From Hoylesella shahii DSM 15611 = JCM 12083 (GTDB lineage: Bacteria; Bacteroidota; Bacteroidia; Bacteroidales; Bacteroidaceae): a DNA stretch of 63,382 nt. The position numbers and the translations under genes were made by a program. The stretch lies in NCBI RefSeq assembly GCF_000613445.1, contig NZ_BAIZ01000018.1, positions 1 through 63,382 on the forward strand, in the 5' to 3' direction. Below the pieces are notes generated by a model that had not been told where the DNA came from, did not search any database, and saw only the letters and a list, made by a program, of their open reading frames with translations. Below are positions 1 through 9,855 of the stretch, piece after piece. How positions within the stretch are numbered: position 1 is the stretch's first letter; the number at the start of each line of letters is the position of its first letter.

Positions 1-300
1 TAATATTTGATTTTAAAACATCTGCGTAATCTGTCAGATGAAATGGTGGTTTCTCAATGGAGCGAGAATGCTTACTACCAGTATTTCTGTGGTGGACTTG
101 AATTTATGCCAAAACAACCCTGTGACGCTTCCGAGTTAGTTCACTTCAGAAATCGTATAGGTGAAAAAGGTATGGAGTTAATATTAGCCGAGAGCATACG
201 CGTTAATACCGACCATGATAACGAAGACCATTTTGATAGGGCTTTCATTGATTCTACCGTGCAGTAGAAGAATATAACCTATCCTACAGATGCGAAGTTG
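1..300 (+). pseudogene. 5'-truncated IS5/IS1182-type transposase remnant
   Basis: The reading frame from about position 7 resembles the N-terminal DUF772-type domain of IS5/IS1182-group transposases: it has QYFCGGLEF followed by the phrase ELVHFRNRIGEKG. The frame meets an in-frame TAG at 265-267, yet the family sequence resumes immediately after it (KNITYPTDAKL), so one sense codon has become a stop. Similarity ends at about 300, where unrelated sequence begins. The catalytic DDE region is absent, and the true start probably lies upstream of the window. This is a dead fragment. The family assignment rests on recognised sequence only. Confidence 0.7.
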
Positions 301-380
301 GGCTTAAGGGTCAAATGTATTCCTGAAAGGGGACAAAAATGCTCTCTTTTTCATGCCTTTGCAGGTGTTTATAATGCTAT

Positions 381-715
381 AATGGAAAATCATCATAAAA
401 AAAGTGCCAGAAATGCGGTTCTCATGATGTAATCAGCAAAAGAGTTAAACGTGGTTCCTCGTATTGGTATTGCAAAAGTTGTCAATGCTATTTTAGTGGT
501 CGTAAAAAGCCTAATAAGGCTGCCATTGTTGAGTTCTATTTACAAGGGCGTCATACATTGCTTGAAACAGCTCAAAAATATGGTATTTCTGTTTCTACCC
601 TACAACGATATCTCAAAAACGTACCCCAAAATCAGGATGTTTCTTGCAGAATTCATCCCATTGCTATAACGCTACAAAAGGATGCCACCTTTTGGGGGCG
701 AAACTTTGGAGTAGA
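381..715 (+). pseudogene. Zn-ribbon transposase remnant (IS256-like variant type)
   Basis: From the ATG at 381 the sequence encodes MENHHKK and then, one base out of frame after the A-run at about 396-402, a zinc ribbon (KCQKCGSHDV, then YWYCKSCQCYFSG) and a helix-turn-helix-like stretch (HTLLETAQKYGISVSTLQRYL). It ends with DATFWGRNFGV, which resembles the start of the catalytic core of the Zn-binding IS256-variant transposases of Bacteroidetes. Similarity stops at about 715, where the native 3' flank and terminator of the neighbouring minus-strand gene begin. The element is therefore truncated and frameshifted. The exact IS family is uncertain. Confidence 0.6.
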
Positions 716-749
716 CAGAAAAGAGGATGTGCCTATTTGGCACACCCTC
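715..749 (-). terminator. Terminator of the GEVED protein gene
   Basis: An 11-bp stem with one mismatch (723-733 with 739-749, 5-nt loop) is followed on the minus strand by TTTTCT. It lies about 110 nt past the stop codon of the minus-strand gene. It also marks where the transposase remnant gives way to native sequence. Confidence 0.55.
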
Positions 750-857
750 ATTAAGTTATACACTGCTTTGCTTATTGATTTTCTGCATAAGCCAAATGAT
801 GTTGAGGCTAATGTCTATTTAAAGATCAGTGGACAGTGTATTGAAAATAATAGTTGT

Positions 858-2399
858 TTATTTAATCACAACCTTCTTTCCGTTTATGATGTAAATACCA
901 TTAGGTAGTTCGGATGCCTTTTTGTTAAGTTTCACACCCTCAAGCGTATATATTACATCATTGTCCTTTTGAGTTGAAACCATCTTTATGTTATTAAGAA
1001 CAGCATCCTCAATATTCACAACAAAGTCGTAAACCCCACCCTTTTCAATCACGTCTTCACCACTATGTGTGTGTCCAGGCTCGTTTTTCTTATGCCAAGC
1101 ATCAGTAAATTGAATACGCATGCGTGTTTGTCCCACTTTTGCATTAGCAGGAACAGTGATGTTGCGTGTGAAGTCAACCACTTCATCGTTGCCTTTAGTT
1201 TCTTCGCCAACTTTAAAGAGCTGTTCTCCTTCATCATCGAAGCTGTAGTTGTGGTTCCAGTCAACAAATACAATGGCGTGATCCCACTTCATGTCTGCAG
1301 AACATTGCACATGTAAGTCGAAGTTGGTGCCAGTCTCAACGGTGAAAGCACTACCTGTGTTGATATATACCATAGAGGGTTTTTCGGTTTGTGTGAAGTT
1401 CAAGTTTTGCTTAGCCTTGTCTGTTGTGGCAGAAGTGACATAGCGATTTTCGGTTGGGTGAACCGTCCCTTTCACAATGCTCCATGCTTTTTGAATGGTG
1501 TAAACAGCAGTTGTTACATCGCTCGTTTGCATACCATCTTTAATAGCAATGGCTTTAAGTGTAACTTTTCCTGTAGTTCCTTCGGGAACACTTACTTTTA
1601 CAGGGGCGTTATACAATGTGCCACTAGTAGCAGTTGGGTCTTGGCCGTCTATCGTGTAGTAAATCTTTGCATCTGGTGTAGCAGAAGTGATAGTAATCAT
1701 TTGGTCGACTTTATAAGTGCCGTCGACAATGTCAAATACAGGTTTTACTACAACATTCTCTTTAGCTACAGTTATGCCAAAATCGTGCATTGAGCCAGCA
1801 TATCCCACAGGAGAGCACATTTCGAAATCGGCTGTTCCACCATCACCATCGCAGAGAATACGCATGCGTGTTTTACCAGCTTTAGCGTCTGCAGGCACAG
1901 TAAATTTGAATTGATGGTAAACCACTCCTCGGTGTCCCAGTCTTTCTTTCTCCGCTTTTCTCCAGTCTGCACTTGCATAAGTGTCTTTGTATTTAGGGTT
2001 CCAAGAAGTCTCTTGTTGGGTTGGTTTTTTTCCTAAAGTAGAGAAAGCGCGTTGTAGATCTTCAAAATCACCATCCCCATCCCAGTCGAACCCCACTTGG
2101 ATATCCCAGGTCCAGATGCCCGAACGCACGTCGAGCACAATTTCTTTACCAGCAGTAACAGAGAAACCTTGTGTGTCTTGAATCCAATTATACTGATTGG
2201 TGCATGCTTCATCGGTGTATGTAAACACTTCGTTTCCAGCCGAAGAAACTTTCAAACTGTAGAAAGATTGAGAATTGGCATGTGCCCATTTCTTGCCTCC
2301 GCTGCTTGTATTGGGTTGGCAATACGTTTGAGCTTTTACAGCTGTGAATGTAGATAGCGACAAGGTCGCTGCCAAAAATAGCGTAGAAATTTTCATCAT
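858..2399 (-). CDS. Secreted GEVED-domain protein with chitobiase C-terminal-like domain and C-terminal sorting tail
   Basis: This 513-aa protein has an N-terminal signal peptide of about 23 residues, with a hydrophobic core ending in AVKA-Q. Two GEVED-type modules are visible: one around residues 100-212 with FDWDGDGDFEDL, and one around 375-470 with FVDWNHNYSFDDEGEQ. Between them, at about 222-303, is a chitobiase/beta-hexosaminidase C-terminal-like repeat (YYTIDGQDPT). The last 60 residues, ending LPNGIYIINGKKVVIK, look like the short C-terminal tail of type IX secretion substrates in Prevotella. Acidic D-x-D-x-D loops suggest calcium binding. It has its own promoter and a leader of about 160 nt. 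The protein is probably extracellular or surface-attached, with a binding or adhesive role. No catalytic motif is seen. Confidence 0.75.
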   Translation of the reverse strand: MMKISTLFLAATLSLSTFTAVKAQTYCQPNTSSGGKKWAHANSQSFYSLKVSSAGNEVFTYTDEACTNQYNWIQDTQGFSVTAGKEIVLDVRSGIWTWDIQVGFDWDGDGDFEDLQRAFSTLGKKPTQQETSWNPKYKDTYASADWRKAEKERLGHRGVVYHQFKFTVPADAKAGKTRMRILCDGDGGTADFEMCSPVGYAGSMHDFGITVAKENVVVKPVFDIVDGTYKVDQMITITSATPDAKIYYTIDGQDPTATSGTLYNAPVKVSVPEGTTGKVTLKAIAIKDGMQTSDVTTAVYTIQKAWSIVKGTVHPTENRYVTSATTDKAKQNLNFTQTEKPSMVYINTGSAFTVETGTNFDLHVQCSADMKWDHAIVFVDWNHNYSFDDEGEQLFKVGEETKGNDEVVDFTRNITVPANAKVGQTRMRIQFTDAWHKKNEPGHTHSGEDVIEKGGVYDFVVNIEDAVLNNIKMVSTQKDNDVIYTLEGVKLNKKASELPNGIYIINGKKVVIK

Positions 2400-2559
2400 T
2401 TGTTTTGTTTTAAATTGTTTTTATCGTTAGTTCTTTTAAGTGCTCTATACAAATGTGGGCTAGAGTTAATAGTGTTTGTTATCTCATCAGGTCCATGTTG
2501 TTAGCATGGCGTGATCCACATGTTGTTCTGAGTTGTTATTGGTTTTTAGTCTTTGATGG

Positions 2560-2567
2560 CAAAGTTA
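2560..2567 (-). promoter_or_regulatory. -7 box TAACTTTG for the GEVED gene
   Basis: This matches the Bacteroidetes housekeeping -7 consensus TAnnTTTG on the minus strand, about 160 nt upstream of the gene. The rest of the 2400-2727 gap shows no gene. Confidence 0.5.
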
Positions 2568-2727
2568 TGATATTTTTCTTATACTAACAAATTTTTGTAA
2601 ATTAATTTATAGGTTAGTAAAAGCTATGGATGTGATATAAGGTGAAAGAATGCTATACACAACTTTACAGATTGTGTAGACTGGGATGCGAAAAAGGGAG
2701 ATAGGAGGTAATTGCAGCCACTAATCG

Positions 2728-3411
2728 CTATACTTGTACAACATCTACAACCGTTAATAGTCCTTCGGAAGACACCACGAAACGTACATCCTTGTCCATA
2801 AATGACATTCCATAAACTTTTAGAGGATTGTCTTGATAATGCGGACGGGGGTCGAGTGCAAGCACTTCGCAAAGCGTTTGCAGCTCGTTGGGTGAGAAAC
2901 AGGCTTGAAAAGGTTGTGGGATACTTACTTCGAGGCGTGTAATAGCTGTGCGGTCAACAAAACCACTGCGAGCACCCTCATGACAATCGGTATAGGTTAT
3001 ATAGGGCTTAATGTCGAAAATGGGTGTTCCATCCATCAAGTCAGCCCCAAGAACGTGTATCACTGGACCATTATTTGTATCCCATTCAACTTGTTCGAGT
3101 TGCACAGATGATAATCCTAAACCATTTGGACGGAAGGGAGAACGCGTGGCAAACACACCCATTTTGGCATTTCCACCAAGGAGGGGAGGACGAACAACAA
3201 GACTGTTGGGTGTATGTTTGTTGGCCGAAAAATGCCAAATAAGCCAGAGAAAGTCAAACTTGTCTATGCCTCGCAGCGCATCTTTAGAACGATATGCTGG
3301 TTCGAAAACAATGTGTCCAGGCACATTTTTTACAAGTCCACTTTGCTTGGGTATGCCGAATTTAGAGCCGAAAGGCGAACGGAAATGAGCTATAGGGTGA
3401 ATTTCTGTCAT
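2728..3411 (-). CDS. trmO: tRNA (N6-threonylcarbamoyladenosine37-N6)-methyltransferase TrmO
   Basis: TrmO (TsaA/YaeB family) methylates N6 of t6A37 in threonine tRNAs, using S-adenosylmethionine. The 227-aa protein matches the family from its start (EIHPIAHFRSPFG) through the signature ATRSPFRPNGLGLS at about residues 88-101 and DIKPYITYTD at about 133-142. The length is that expected for a beta-barrel core plus a small C-terminal domain. It is transcribed alone from a TAACTTTG box about 77 nt upstream and diverges from the NimA-like gene. Identification is secure. Confidence 0.9.
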   Translation of the reverse strand: MTEIHPIAHFRSPFGSKFGIPKQSGLVKNVPGHIVFEPAYRSKDALRGIDKFDFLWLIWHFSANKHTPNSLVVRPPLLGGNAKMGVFATRSPFRPNGLGLSSVQLEQVEWDTNNGPVIHVLGADLMDGTPIFDIKPYITYTDCHEGARSGFVDRTAITRLEVSIPQPFQACFSPNELQTLCEVLALDPRPHYQDNPLKVYGMSFMDKDVRFVVSSEGLLTVVDVVQV

Positions 3412-3487
3412 TGACGAACGATTTTGGAGCGTTGTGAAGCGTGGTTGTATACCCCACCCTATCTGAAAAACGCATTTTAATTTACTG

Positions 3488-3495
3488 CAAAGTTA
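3488..3495 (-). promoter_or_regulatory. -7 box TAACTTTG for trmO
   Basis: A TAnnTTTG match on the minus strand, 77 nt before the trmO start. It lies back to back with the box for the divergent NimA-like gene. Confidence 0.5.
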
Positions 3496-3560
3496 AGATA
3501 TTTAACCCACTTTAACCACAGAAAGTAACAAATGTTACCAACAGAAGGGCTAAATAATCT

Positions 3561-3568
3561 TAATTTTG
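3561..3568 (+). promoter_or_regulatory. -7 box TAATTTTG that fixes the start of the NimA-like gene
   Basis: A TAnnTTTG match lies inside the longest open frame that begins at 3532. It therefore favours the downstream ATG at 3586 (or 3580) as the real start. Confidence 0.5.
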
Positions 3569-3585
3569 CCTTAAAGTTAATGTGT

Positions 3586-4080
3586 ATGAAATATAATAAC
3601 GACCAAGTAAGAAGGCGTGACAGGCTACTTACTGAAGCGCGTGCCAGAGAAATCGTGTACGAGGCAGAATATGCCGTACTTTCAATGATCGACGAAGATG
3701 GAATGCCCTATGCCATCCCTGTAAACCATGTATGGGATTGTAGTTCGTGTATTTATGTGCATTGTGCACCCGAGGGAACGAAGTTAAAGGCTATTGCTAA
3801 GCATCCCAATGTGTGTCTTTGCATCGTGGGTGAGGTGAATTTGTTACCCTCAAAATTCACTACCGAATACGAAAGTGTTGTGATTCGTGGACTAGCTAAG
3901 GTGGGTTTAAACGAAGAAGAACGAATGCGGGCATTGCGCTTGCTCATCAATAAACTCTCGCCCGAATTTAAACAGTTAGGCGAAAAGTATGCTCAAGCAT
4001 CATTTCACCGTACAGAAATTATTAAAATTGAGGTGTCAGAGTTTTCGGGAAAATGTAAAACGGTGCATAAGACTAACTGA
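3586..4080 (+). CDS. NimA-like pyridoxamine 5'-phosphate oxidase family flavoprotein
   Basis: This is a single-domain FMN-binding split-barrel protein of the NimA/PNPOx-like family, with the typical opening RRRDRLLTEARAREIV followed by EYAVLSMIDEDGMPYAIPVN. Family members include nitroimidazole reductases and uncharacterised flavoproteins, so the substrate is unknown. The frame is open from 3532, but a promoter box at 3561-3568 and alignment with the family support starting at MKYNND. The gene is followed after 61 nt by a hemerythrin-like gene on the same strand. The pair would suit a role in redox or nitrosative stress, which is inference. Confidence 0.8.
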   Translation: MKYNNDQVRRRDRLLTEARAREIVYEAEYAVLSMIDEDGMPYAIPVNHVWDCSSCIYVHCAPEGTKLKAIAKHPNVCLCIVGEVNLLPSKFTTEYESVVIRGLAKVGLNEEERMRALRLLINKLSPEFKQLGEKYAQASFHRTEIIKIEVSEFSGKCKTVHKTN

Positions 4081-4141
4081 TTACTTGTTGCTCTGTACAC
4101 AAAACTAGTAAAAAAGAAGTATATTAGAATAAGATATAAAA

Positions 4142-4669
4142 ATGAAGACAAGATTAGAATTTGAGAAATGGCCAACAGACTTGTTGATTGACTATGCGTT
4201 GAAAATACATCATAGAGGCATACGCGAAGAAGGGCCAGAGACATTGGCTCGACTTAATGCTCTAGCAGCTAAGTATAATGAACTAATTGAGGTGGCACAT
4301 CAGTTTGGCGAATCGTTAAACGACCTTGATGAGCACCTGATGAAAGAAGAAAATATCCTCTTCCCGTTTATCTATGAGATAATGGAAGCATCGCAAGAGC
4401 ATAGAACACAACAGGGATTTCATTGCGGTTCGGTTCAAAATCCCATTGCAGTGATGATGTCCGACCATGAAGGAGAAACGGCAAGACACGAACATATTGC
4501 CTATCTTACACATCAATATACAGCACCCGAAGGGGTAGAAAGCGAATATCAAGCAGTATTAGATAGGTTGAAAGACTTTAAGGAGGCTTTAGAAGAACAT
4601 ATACTTATCGAAGACAAGATAATATTTCCCGCGGCAATTGCTACAGAAGAGAGAAATATACAAGGATAA
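4142..4669 (+). CDS. Hemerythrin-like di-iron protein (RIC/ScdA-type, lacking the N-terminal ScdA domain)
   Basis: This 175-aa protein is predicted to be a four-helix hemerythrin-like protein. Candidate di-iron ligands are in the expected order: H24 (KIHHRG), H65 with E69 (DEHLMKEE), H109 with E112 (DHEGE), and H153 with E157 (EEHILIED). This pattern is that of the C-terminal half of the iron-sulfur repair protein RIC/ScdA/YtfE, which mends Fe-S clusters after nitric oxide or oxidative damage. The short N-terminal ScdA domain is missing. The gene probably shares a transcript with the upstream flavoprotein gene. The exact role is inferred. Confidence 0.75.
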   Translation: MKTRLEFEKWPTDLLIDYALKIHHRGIREEGPETLARLNALAAKYNELIEVAHQFGESLNDLDEHLMKEENILFPFIYEIMEASQEHRTQQGFHCGSVQNPIAVMMSDHEGETARHEHIAYLTHQYTAPEGVESEYQAVLDRLKDFKEALEEHILIEDKIIFPAAIATEERNIQG

Positions 4670-4851
4670 GTTTTCGAGCTATGACTAGCTGAAGGCAAAA
4701 AACGAGCTGGCAAAGAACAAACGTGCTTGTGCTTTATCCACGTGGTAAAATTATTAGAGAGAGAACCACGTAATGAGATAATGGCTATGCTGTTCTTTGT
4801 CGGCTCGCCTTCGTTGTTGGGGTTGTCAGCTATTTGTTGTGTAGCTATCGC

Positions 4852-5511
4852 CTATTTTGTTTCCAATAATATCTTTTTCTTTCCCTGTCGTGCTTCAAAA
4901 TAGGGATATTCGTCGCGCAAACTAATGTCGTCGTAAATAAAGTCAGCCACAATAGTGTCATGCCCATCGGGCAAAATCAGTCCCATTTTTCCATCTCTTT
5001 GCGCGATGATAGGCATTAGACACAGGTCGTCTACATAGGTGTAATATCTGCGTAAGAAATCATACTTAGCTGAAACAAGCACATTTCCGTCGCAATCGTT
5101 GATACCAAATTTTCCTTCTACTTCAACTACTTCGTGATAACGTAGGTATTTGTCCTTGATTCGGTTAAGGTAATACACCATTTTACGTCTATCGTTAACA
5201 AGCGTTAGCAAGTAGTCGAAGGTGTCACAATAGTTAGCCATTGCCCTTGTAAGTACAATTTTAAAGTCAAGCCCACTAGTAACCTTTCTATTTAAGTCGA
5301 TATATCTGGCAATGGCCACTTCTTTTTCAGCAACCGACAAGGTAGAAAGTTGTGCTTCAAACCTGTTCATAATGTCTTTGCTACCCGACATACCTTTGAT
5401 ATATCGATGAATTTGGCGACTCATTTCATCGCATACAAATTTATCAATACGTTCTTCTTCTATAGGGTCTACATAGGTAGCATCAAAGTTCTCAAGTGTT
5501 ATTCGTTCCAT
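4852..5511 (-). CDS. Hypothetical protein with WG-repeat-like C-terminus
   Basis: A 219-aa protein. The N-terminal two thirds are charged, probably helical, and not recognised. The last 80 residues contain two motifs like WG repeats (EGKFGINDCDGNVLVSAKYDF, split at two positions from the canonical form, and GKMGLILPDG), usually short beta-hairpin repeats. The start is placed at MERITLENF because an RBS-like AAGGAGA lies just upstream and a promoter box, TACCTTTG, sits at 5529-5536, inside the longer open frame. No signal peptide or membrane segment is seen, so it is probably cytoplasmic. Function is unknown. Confidence 0.6.
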   Translation of the reverse strand: MERITLENFDATYVDPIEEERIDKFVCDEMSRQIHRYIKGMSGSKDIMNRFEAQLSTLSVAEKEVAIARYIDLNRKVTSGLDFKIVLTRAMANYCDTFDYLLTLVNDRRKMVYYLNRIKDKYLRYHEVVEVEGKFGINDCDGNVLVSAKYDFLRRYYTYVDDLCLMPIIAQRDGKMGLILPDGHDTIVADFIYDDISLRDEYPYFEARQGKKKILLETK

Positions 5512-5528
5512 GATTATCTCCTTTTTCG

Positions 5529-5536
5529 CAAAGGTA
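5529..5536 (-). promoter_or_regulatory. -7 box TACCTTTG for the WG-repeat-like gene
   Basis: A TAnnTTTG match about 18 nt upstream of the chosen ATG at 5511, on the minus strand. It gives a very short leader containing AAGGAGA. Confidence 0.55.
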
Positions 5537-5943
5537 TTACATTTATTTAGGTTTTCCAACGGAATAAACATTTTTTAAGAGATTGGGCAGTGCTTGCATT
5601 AATAAGAACAATTGGACAGCAGAAGAGAATGTTTAGGATAATTAGTAGGATGTTGAGTAGAATTAAAAAGAGCCATTAAAAGTTTAGTGTGCAAGAAATA
5701 ATCTTACAAATTTAGCTATTTGAATACGCGTTTTGTATGCAGTTAAAACTTTTTTACTAAGTAACCATTTGCTAATAATTGTGTGTGTTGTTAAGCAAAA
5801 CGCCAAACTCGTTGTGTTATGCTGTTCAGAAAGATATTGACAACCTTAACATAACAACATTGAGCAATTGTTTTTAAGATAGGCTTACACTCACTTTAGG
5901 CAAATAAATGTCTGAAAAACGCGTGCGTTAGTAAATAAATTCA
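5537..5943. other. Intergenic region between divergent genes
   Basis: About 400 nt of AT-rich sequence lies between the minus-strand promoter at 5529-5536 and the hut promoter at 5944-5951. I see no open frame of note, no repeat and no strong hairpin. Confidence 0.5.
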
Positions 5944-5951
5944 TATATTTG
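5944..5951 (+). promoter_or_regulatory. -7 box TATATTTG of the hut operon
   Basis: A TAnnTTTG match 58 nt upstream of the first hut gene. No clear TTTG box lies 19-21 nt further up, so an activator may be needed. That last point is inference. Confidence 0.5.
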
Positions 5952-6008
5952 CGCTAGTGTTTTATAATACCTTGTATTGAGACAAACGTTAAACAGATAC
6001 ATTCTAAC

Positions 6009-7708
6009 ATGAACAATGTAAACAAACTTGTGGAGTGTGTGCCTAATTTCAGCGAAGGCCGCAACATGGAAATCATTAACCAGATAACAAATGTTATCAA
6101 AGAGGTTAAAGGTGTTAAACTGCTTGATGTAGACCCTGGAGAAGCCACAAACAGAACTGTGGTTACCTTTGTGGGTACTCCTGATGTGGTGGTTGAAGCC
6201 GCATTTTTGGCCGTTAAGAAAGCGGGAGAATTGATTGATATGCGTCAACATCACGGTGCACACCCAAGAATGGGTGCAACTGATGTGCTACCGCTCATCC
6301 CCGTGGCTGGAATTACACTTGAAGAATGTGCCCAGTTGGCACGCAAATTGGCTGAACGCATTGCCAATGAATTAACAATTCCTTGCTATTGTTATGAGGC
6401 TGCTGCCTTTACGCCCGAAAGACAAAACCTTGCAGTTTGTCGACAAGGCGAATACGAAGCGCTTGCCGAAAAGCTTACTACAGAAGGAAAACAACCCGAT
6501 TTTGGTGCACGCCCAGTTGACGAGCGTGTTCAACGTACTGGTATGACTGCTGTTGGTGCGCGCAATTTCCTTATTGCTACCAACTTTAACTTAAATACCA
6601 CTTCTACACGTCGAGCAAATGCAATTGCATTTGATGTGCGTGAGAAAGGCAGACCCGTGCGCGAAGGAAATCCCATAACAGGAAAAATTAAGAAAGACGA
6701 AAATGGGAAAACCATTAATAAGCCTGGTACACTAAAGGCAACAAAGGCTATTGGTTGGTTTATCGATGAGTACGACATTGCACAGGTGTCGATGAACATC
6801 ACCAATATCGATGTTACCCCACTCCACGTTGCTTTCGATGAAGTTTGCCGCTGTGCGCAAAATCGCGGTGTAAGGGTTACTGGAACTGAGATTGTTGGAC
6901 TTATTCCCAAGCGCACACTCATTGAAGCAGGTCGCTATTTCTTGGAAAAACAAAATCGCTCAACCGGCATTCCCGAAGAAGATGTTATCAAGATTGCCAT
7001 TAAGTCTATGGGACTTGACGACTTGAAACCCTTCAACCGCGTGAAAAAGTGATTGAATATCTTTGCGAAGAAGAAGGTGGAAAGAAATTGGTTGACCTCA
7101 CTGTTGAAGGTTTTGCTAAAGAAACATCGCGCGAATCTCCCGCTCCTGGCGGTGGAACAATTGCAGCTTACATGGGCGCTTTGGGTGCTGCTTTGGGCGC
7201 AATGGTGGCCAACCTCTCTAGTCACAAGCCCGGTTGGGACGATCGTTGGCAAGAGTTTAGCCATTGGGCAGATAAAGGTCAAGAGATGATGCACAACTTG
7301 TTACATCTTGTAGACGAAGACACAGAGGCTTTCAACCGTATTATGGCGGCCTTTGGATTGCCCAAAAAGACCGATGCCGACAAACAAGCTCGCACCGATG
7401 CGATACAAGCTGCCACGCTTTATGCTGCACAAGTACCTTTGCAAACGATGAAAGAGTCGTTCCGTGTTTTCGAATTGTGCAAAGCAATGGCCGAGATTGG
7501 TAACCCCAATAGCGTGTCTGACGCTGGCGTTGGTGCTTTGGCTGCTCGTGCAGCTGTGCTTGGAGCAGGCATGAACGTGAAGATTAATGCTGGTTCGCTT
7601 ATTGATAAGGAGGTGAGTGGCAAGCTTATCGCAGAAGCAAACGACCTGATTGCGAAAGCCAATGTGGCCGAAGCCGAGATTGTTGCTATTGTTGAAACGA
7701 AATTATAA
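6009..7708 (+). CDS. ftcD: Glutamate formimidoyltransferase / formimidotetrahydrofolate cyclodeaminase (fused; frameshift near 7037)
   Basis: The first 347 codons encode the formiminotransferase half (start NKLVECVPNFSEGR), which moves the formimino group of formiminoglutamate to tetrahydrofolate. The second part, in another frame from about 7045, is the cyclodeaminase (FAKETSRESPAPGGGTIAAY). Relatives have one fused chain joined as NPREKVIEYL. Here AACCGCGTGAAAAAGTG lacks one C, which gives a stop at 7050-7052 overlapping a GTG codon at 7049. It is either a one-base error or deletion in a single gene, or a genuine split with a GTGA overlap. I favour the first because the linker codons are preserved. 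This is the last catabolic step of the hut pathway. Confidence 0.85.
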
Positions 7709-7824
7709 TACAGTTGCAGGGGGGCTTATATGCCTTCCTGCTTCTTGATTTTCGAACTAAACATCGTATTTGGTGTAGATGTACACCTTATATATAATAA
7801 GAAGAATATAACTAACCATCCACT

Positions 7825-9833
7825 ATGACCCTTCAAGAATTTCAAGCAGACCTCCGTTGTGGTATTCCCCACGTGCTGCCCGAACCACAAGCTTACGACA
7901 ACAGTGTAAGTCATGCACCAAAAAGAAAGGATATCCTTTCGGCTGAAGATAAGAAATTGGCCTTGCAAAACGCATTGCGTTATTTCCCCAAAGAACAACA
8001 TGCACAGCTATTGCCCGAGTTTGCGCAAGAGCTTAAAGATTATGGCCGCATTTACATGTATAGACTACGTCCGCGTTATGCTATGCATGCCCGCCATATC
8101 GACGAATATCCACATCGTAGCAAACAGGCTGCTGCTATCATGATGATGATACAAAATAACCTAGATCCTGCTGTTGCGCAGCATCCACACGAACTTATTA
8201 CTTATGGAGGCAATGGCGCTGTATTCCAAAATTGGGCGCAATACCGACTCGCTATGCAATATCTAAGTGAGATGACCGACGAACAAACGCTTGTTATGTA
8301 TAGTGGTCATCCCTTTGGTTTGTTCCCCTCTCACCCCAATGCACCACGTGTTGTGGTTACAAATGGTATGGTTATCCCTAACTATTCTAAACCCGACGAT
8401 TGGGAAAGGTTTAATGCATTGGGCGTAAGTCAATATGGACAAATGACTGCTGGTAGTTATATGTACATCGGCCCGCAAGGTATTGTTCATGGCACAACAA
8501 TTACTGTGCTAAATGCTGCACGCAAAGTGTTTGGCAAAGACAAAGACCATAAAATACCTCTCTTTGTTTCTTCAGGCCTAGGTGGCATGTCGGGCGCTCA
8601 GCCAAAGGCAGGAAATATAGCTGGCGTTGTTAGTGTTGTGGCTGAGATTAATCCACTTGCGGCCGAAAAACGTCATGCACAAGGATGGGTAGACGAACTG
8701 CATTATAATCTTGACGAACTAATTTCGGCTGTTAATAAGGCGGTAGAAGAGCATCACGTGGTGTCTATGGCATATGTAGGAAACGTGGTAGACCTATGGG
8801 AACGCCTTGCAAAAGATAATATCAAGGTTGATTTAGGTAGCGACCAAACCTCTTTGCATAATCCTTATGCTGGTGGTTACTATCCTGTTGGTATGACACT
8901 TGAAGAATCGAACAAGATGATGGCCGACGATCCAGATATGTTTAAAGAACGCGTTTTCGACTCACTTCGCCGACAAGTAACTGCCATTAACAAGCTAACA
9001 GCACAAGGTATGTACTTCTTCGACTATGGTAATGCTTTCTTGCTTATGTCTAGTCGTGCCGGAGCAGACATCATGAAAGATGCTCAGCACTTCCGTTATC
9101 CCTCTTACGTTCAAGATATCATGGGCCCAATGTTCTTTGATTATGGCTTCGGACCATTTAGATGGGCTTGTACTTCGTGTTTACCCGCCGACTTGGAATT
9201 GACCGATCAGCTTGCTACAGATGTGCTTAAAGAGTTGATGGACAAAGCAACCGACGATATTCACGGACAATTGGCCGACAACCTTCATTGGATTCGAGAA
9301 GCGGGACGCAACAAATTAGTTGTAGGTTCGCAAGCGCGTATTCTCTATGCCGACTCCGAAGGGCGCATACGTATTGCCTTAGCTTTTAACAAAGCTATAC
9401 GCGAAGGACGCATTACCGCACCCATTGTATTGGGACGCGACCATCATGACGTTTCGGGAACTGATTCGCCATTCCGCGAAACAAGTAATATCTACGATGG
9501 TTCACAATTTTGTGCCGACATGGCTGTGCAGAATGTAATCGGCGATTCGTTCCGAGGAGCTACCTGGGTGAGCATTCATAATGGTGGTGGAGTTGGCTGG
9601 GGCGAAGTGATTAACGGCGGTTTTGGTATGGTGCTTGATGGAAGTGAAGTTTGTGACGAACGCATCAAGCAAATGCTTTTCTGGGATGTAAATAACGGAA
9701 TTACCCGCCGTTCATGGGCTAGAAACAAGGGTCGATGGATGCCATTAGTAGAGAAATGGAGCGTACACCCAACTTTAAGGTGACAATGCCAAACCTTGTT
9801 GACGAAGAATTGTTTAACAATATTCATTTTTAA
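7825..9833 (+). CDS. hutU: Urocanate hydratase (frameshift near 9731)
   Basis: Urocanate hydratase (urocanase) uses NAD+ as an electrophile to hydrate urocanate to imidazolonepropionate, the second step of histidine breakdown. The chain is about 669 aa, the long form found in Bacteroidetes, with family signatures YGGNGAVFQNWAQYRL, YSGHPFGLFPSHP and SSGLGGMSGAQPKA. The frame breaks near 9731, where one base is missing from AAGGGTCGATGG. The normal C-terminus (SMDAISREMERTPNFKV, then NLVDEELFNNIHF and stop at 9831-9833) continues in the next frame. hutH follows after 22 nt, so the two are co-transcribed. Confidence 0.9.
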
Positions 9834-9855
9834 CCACAAATCATAGCATATAATT

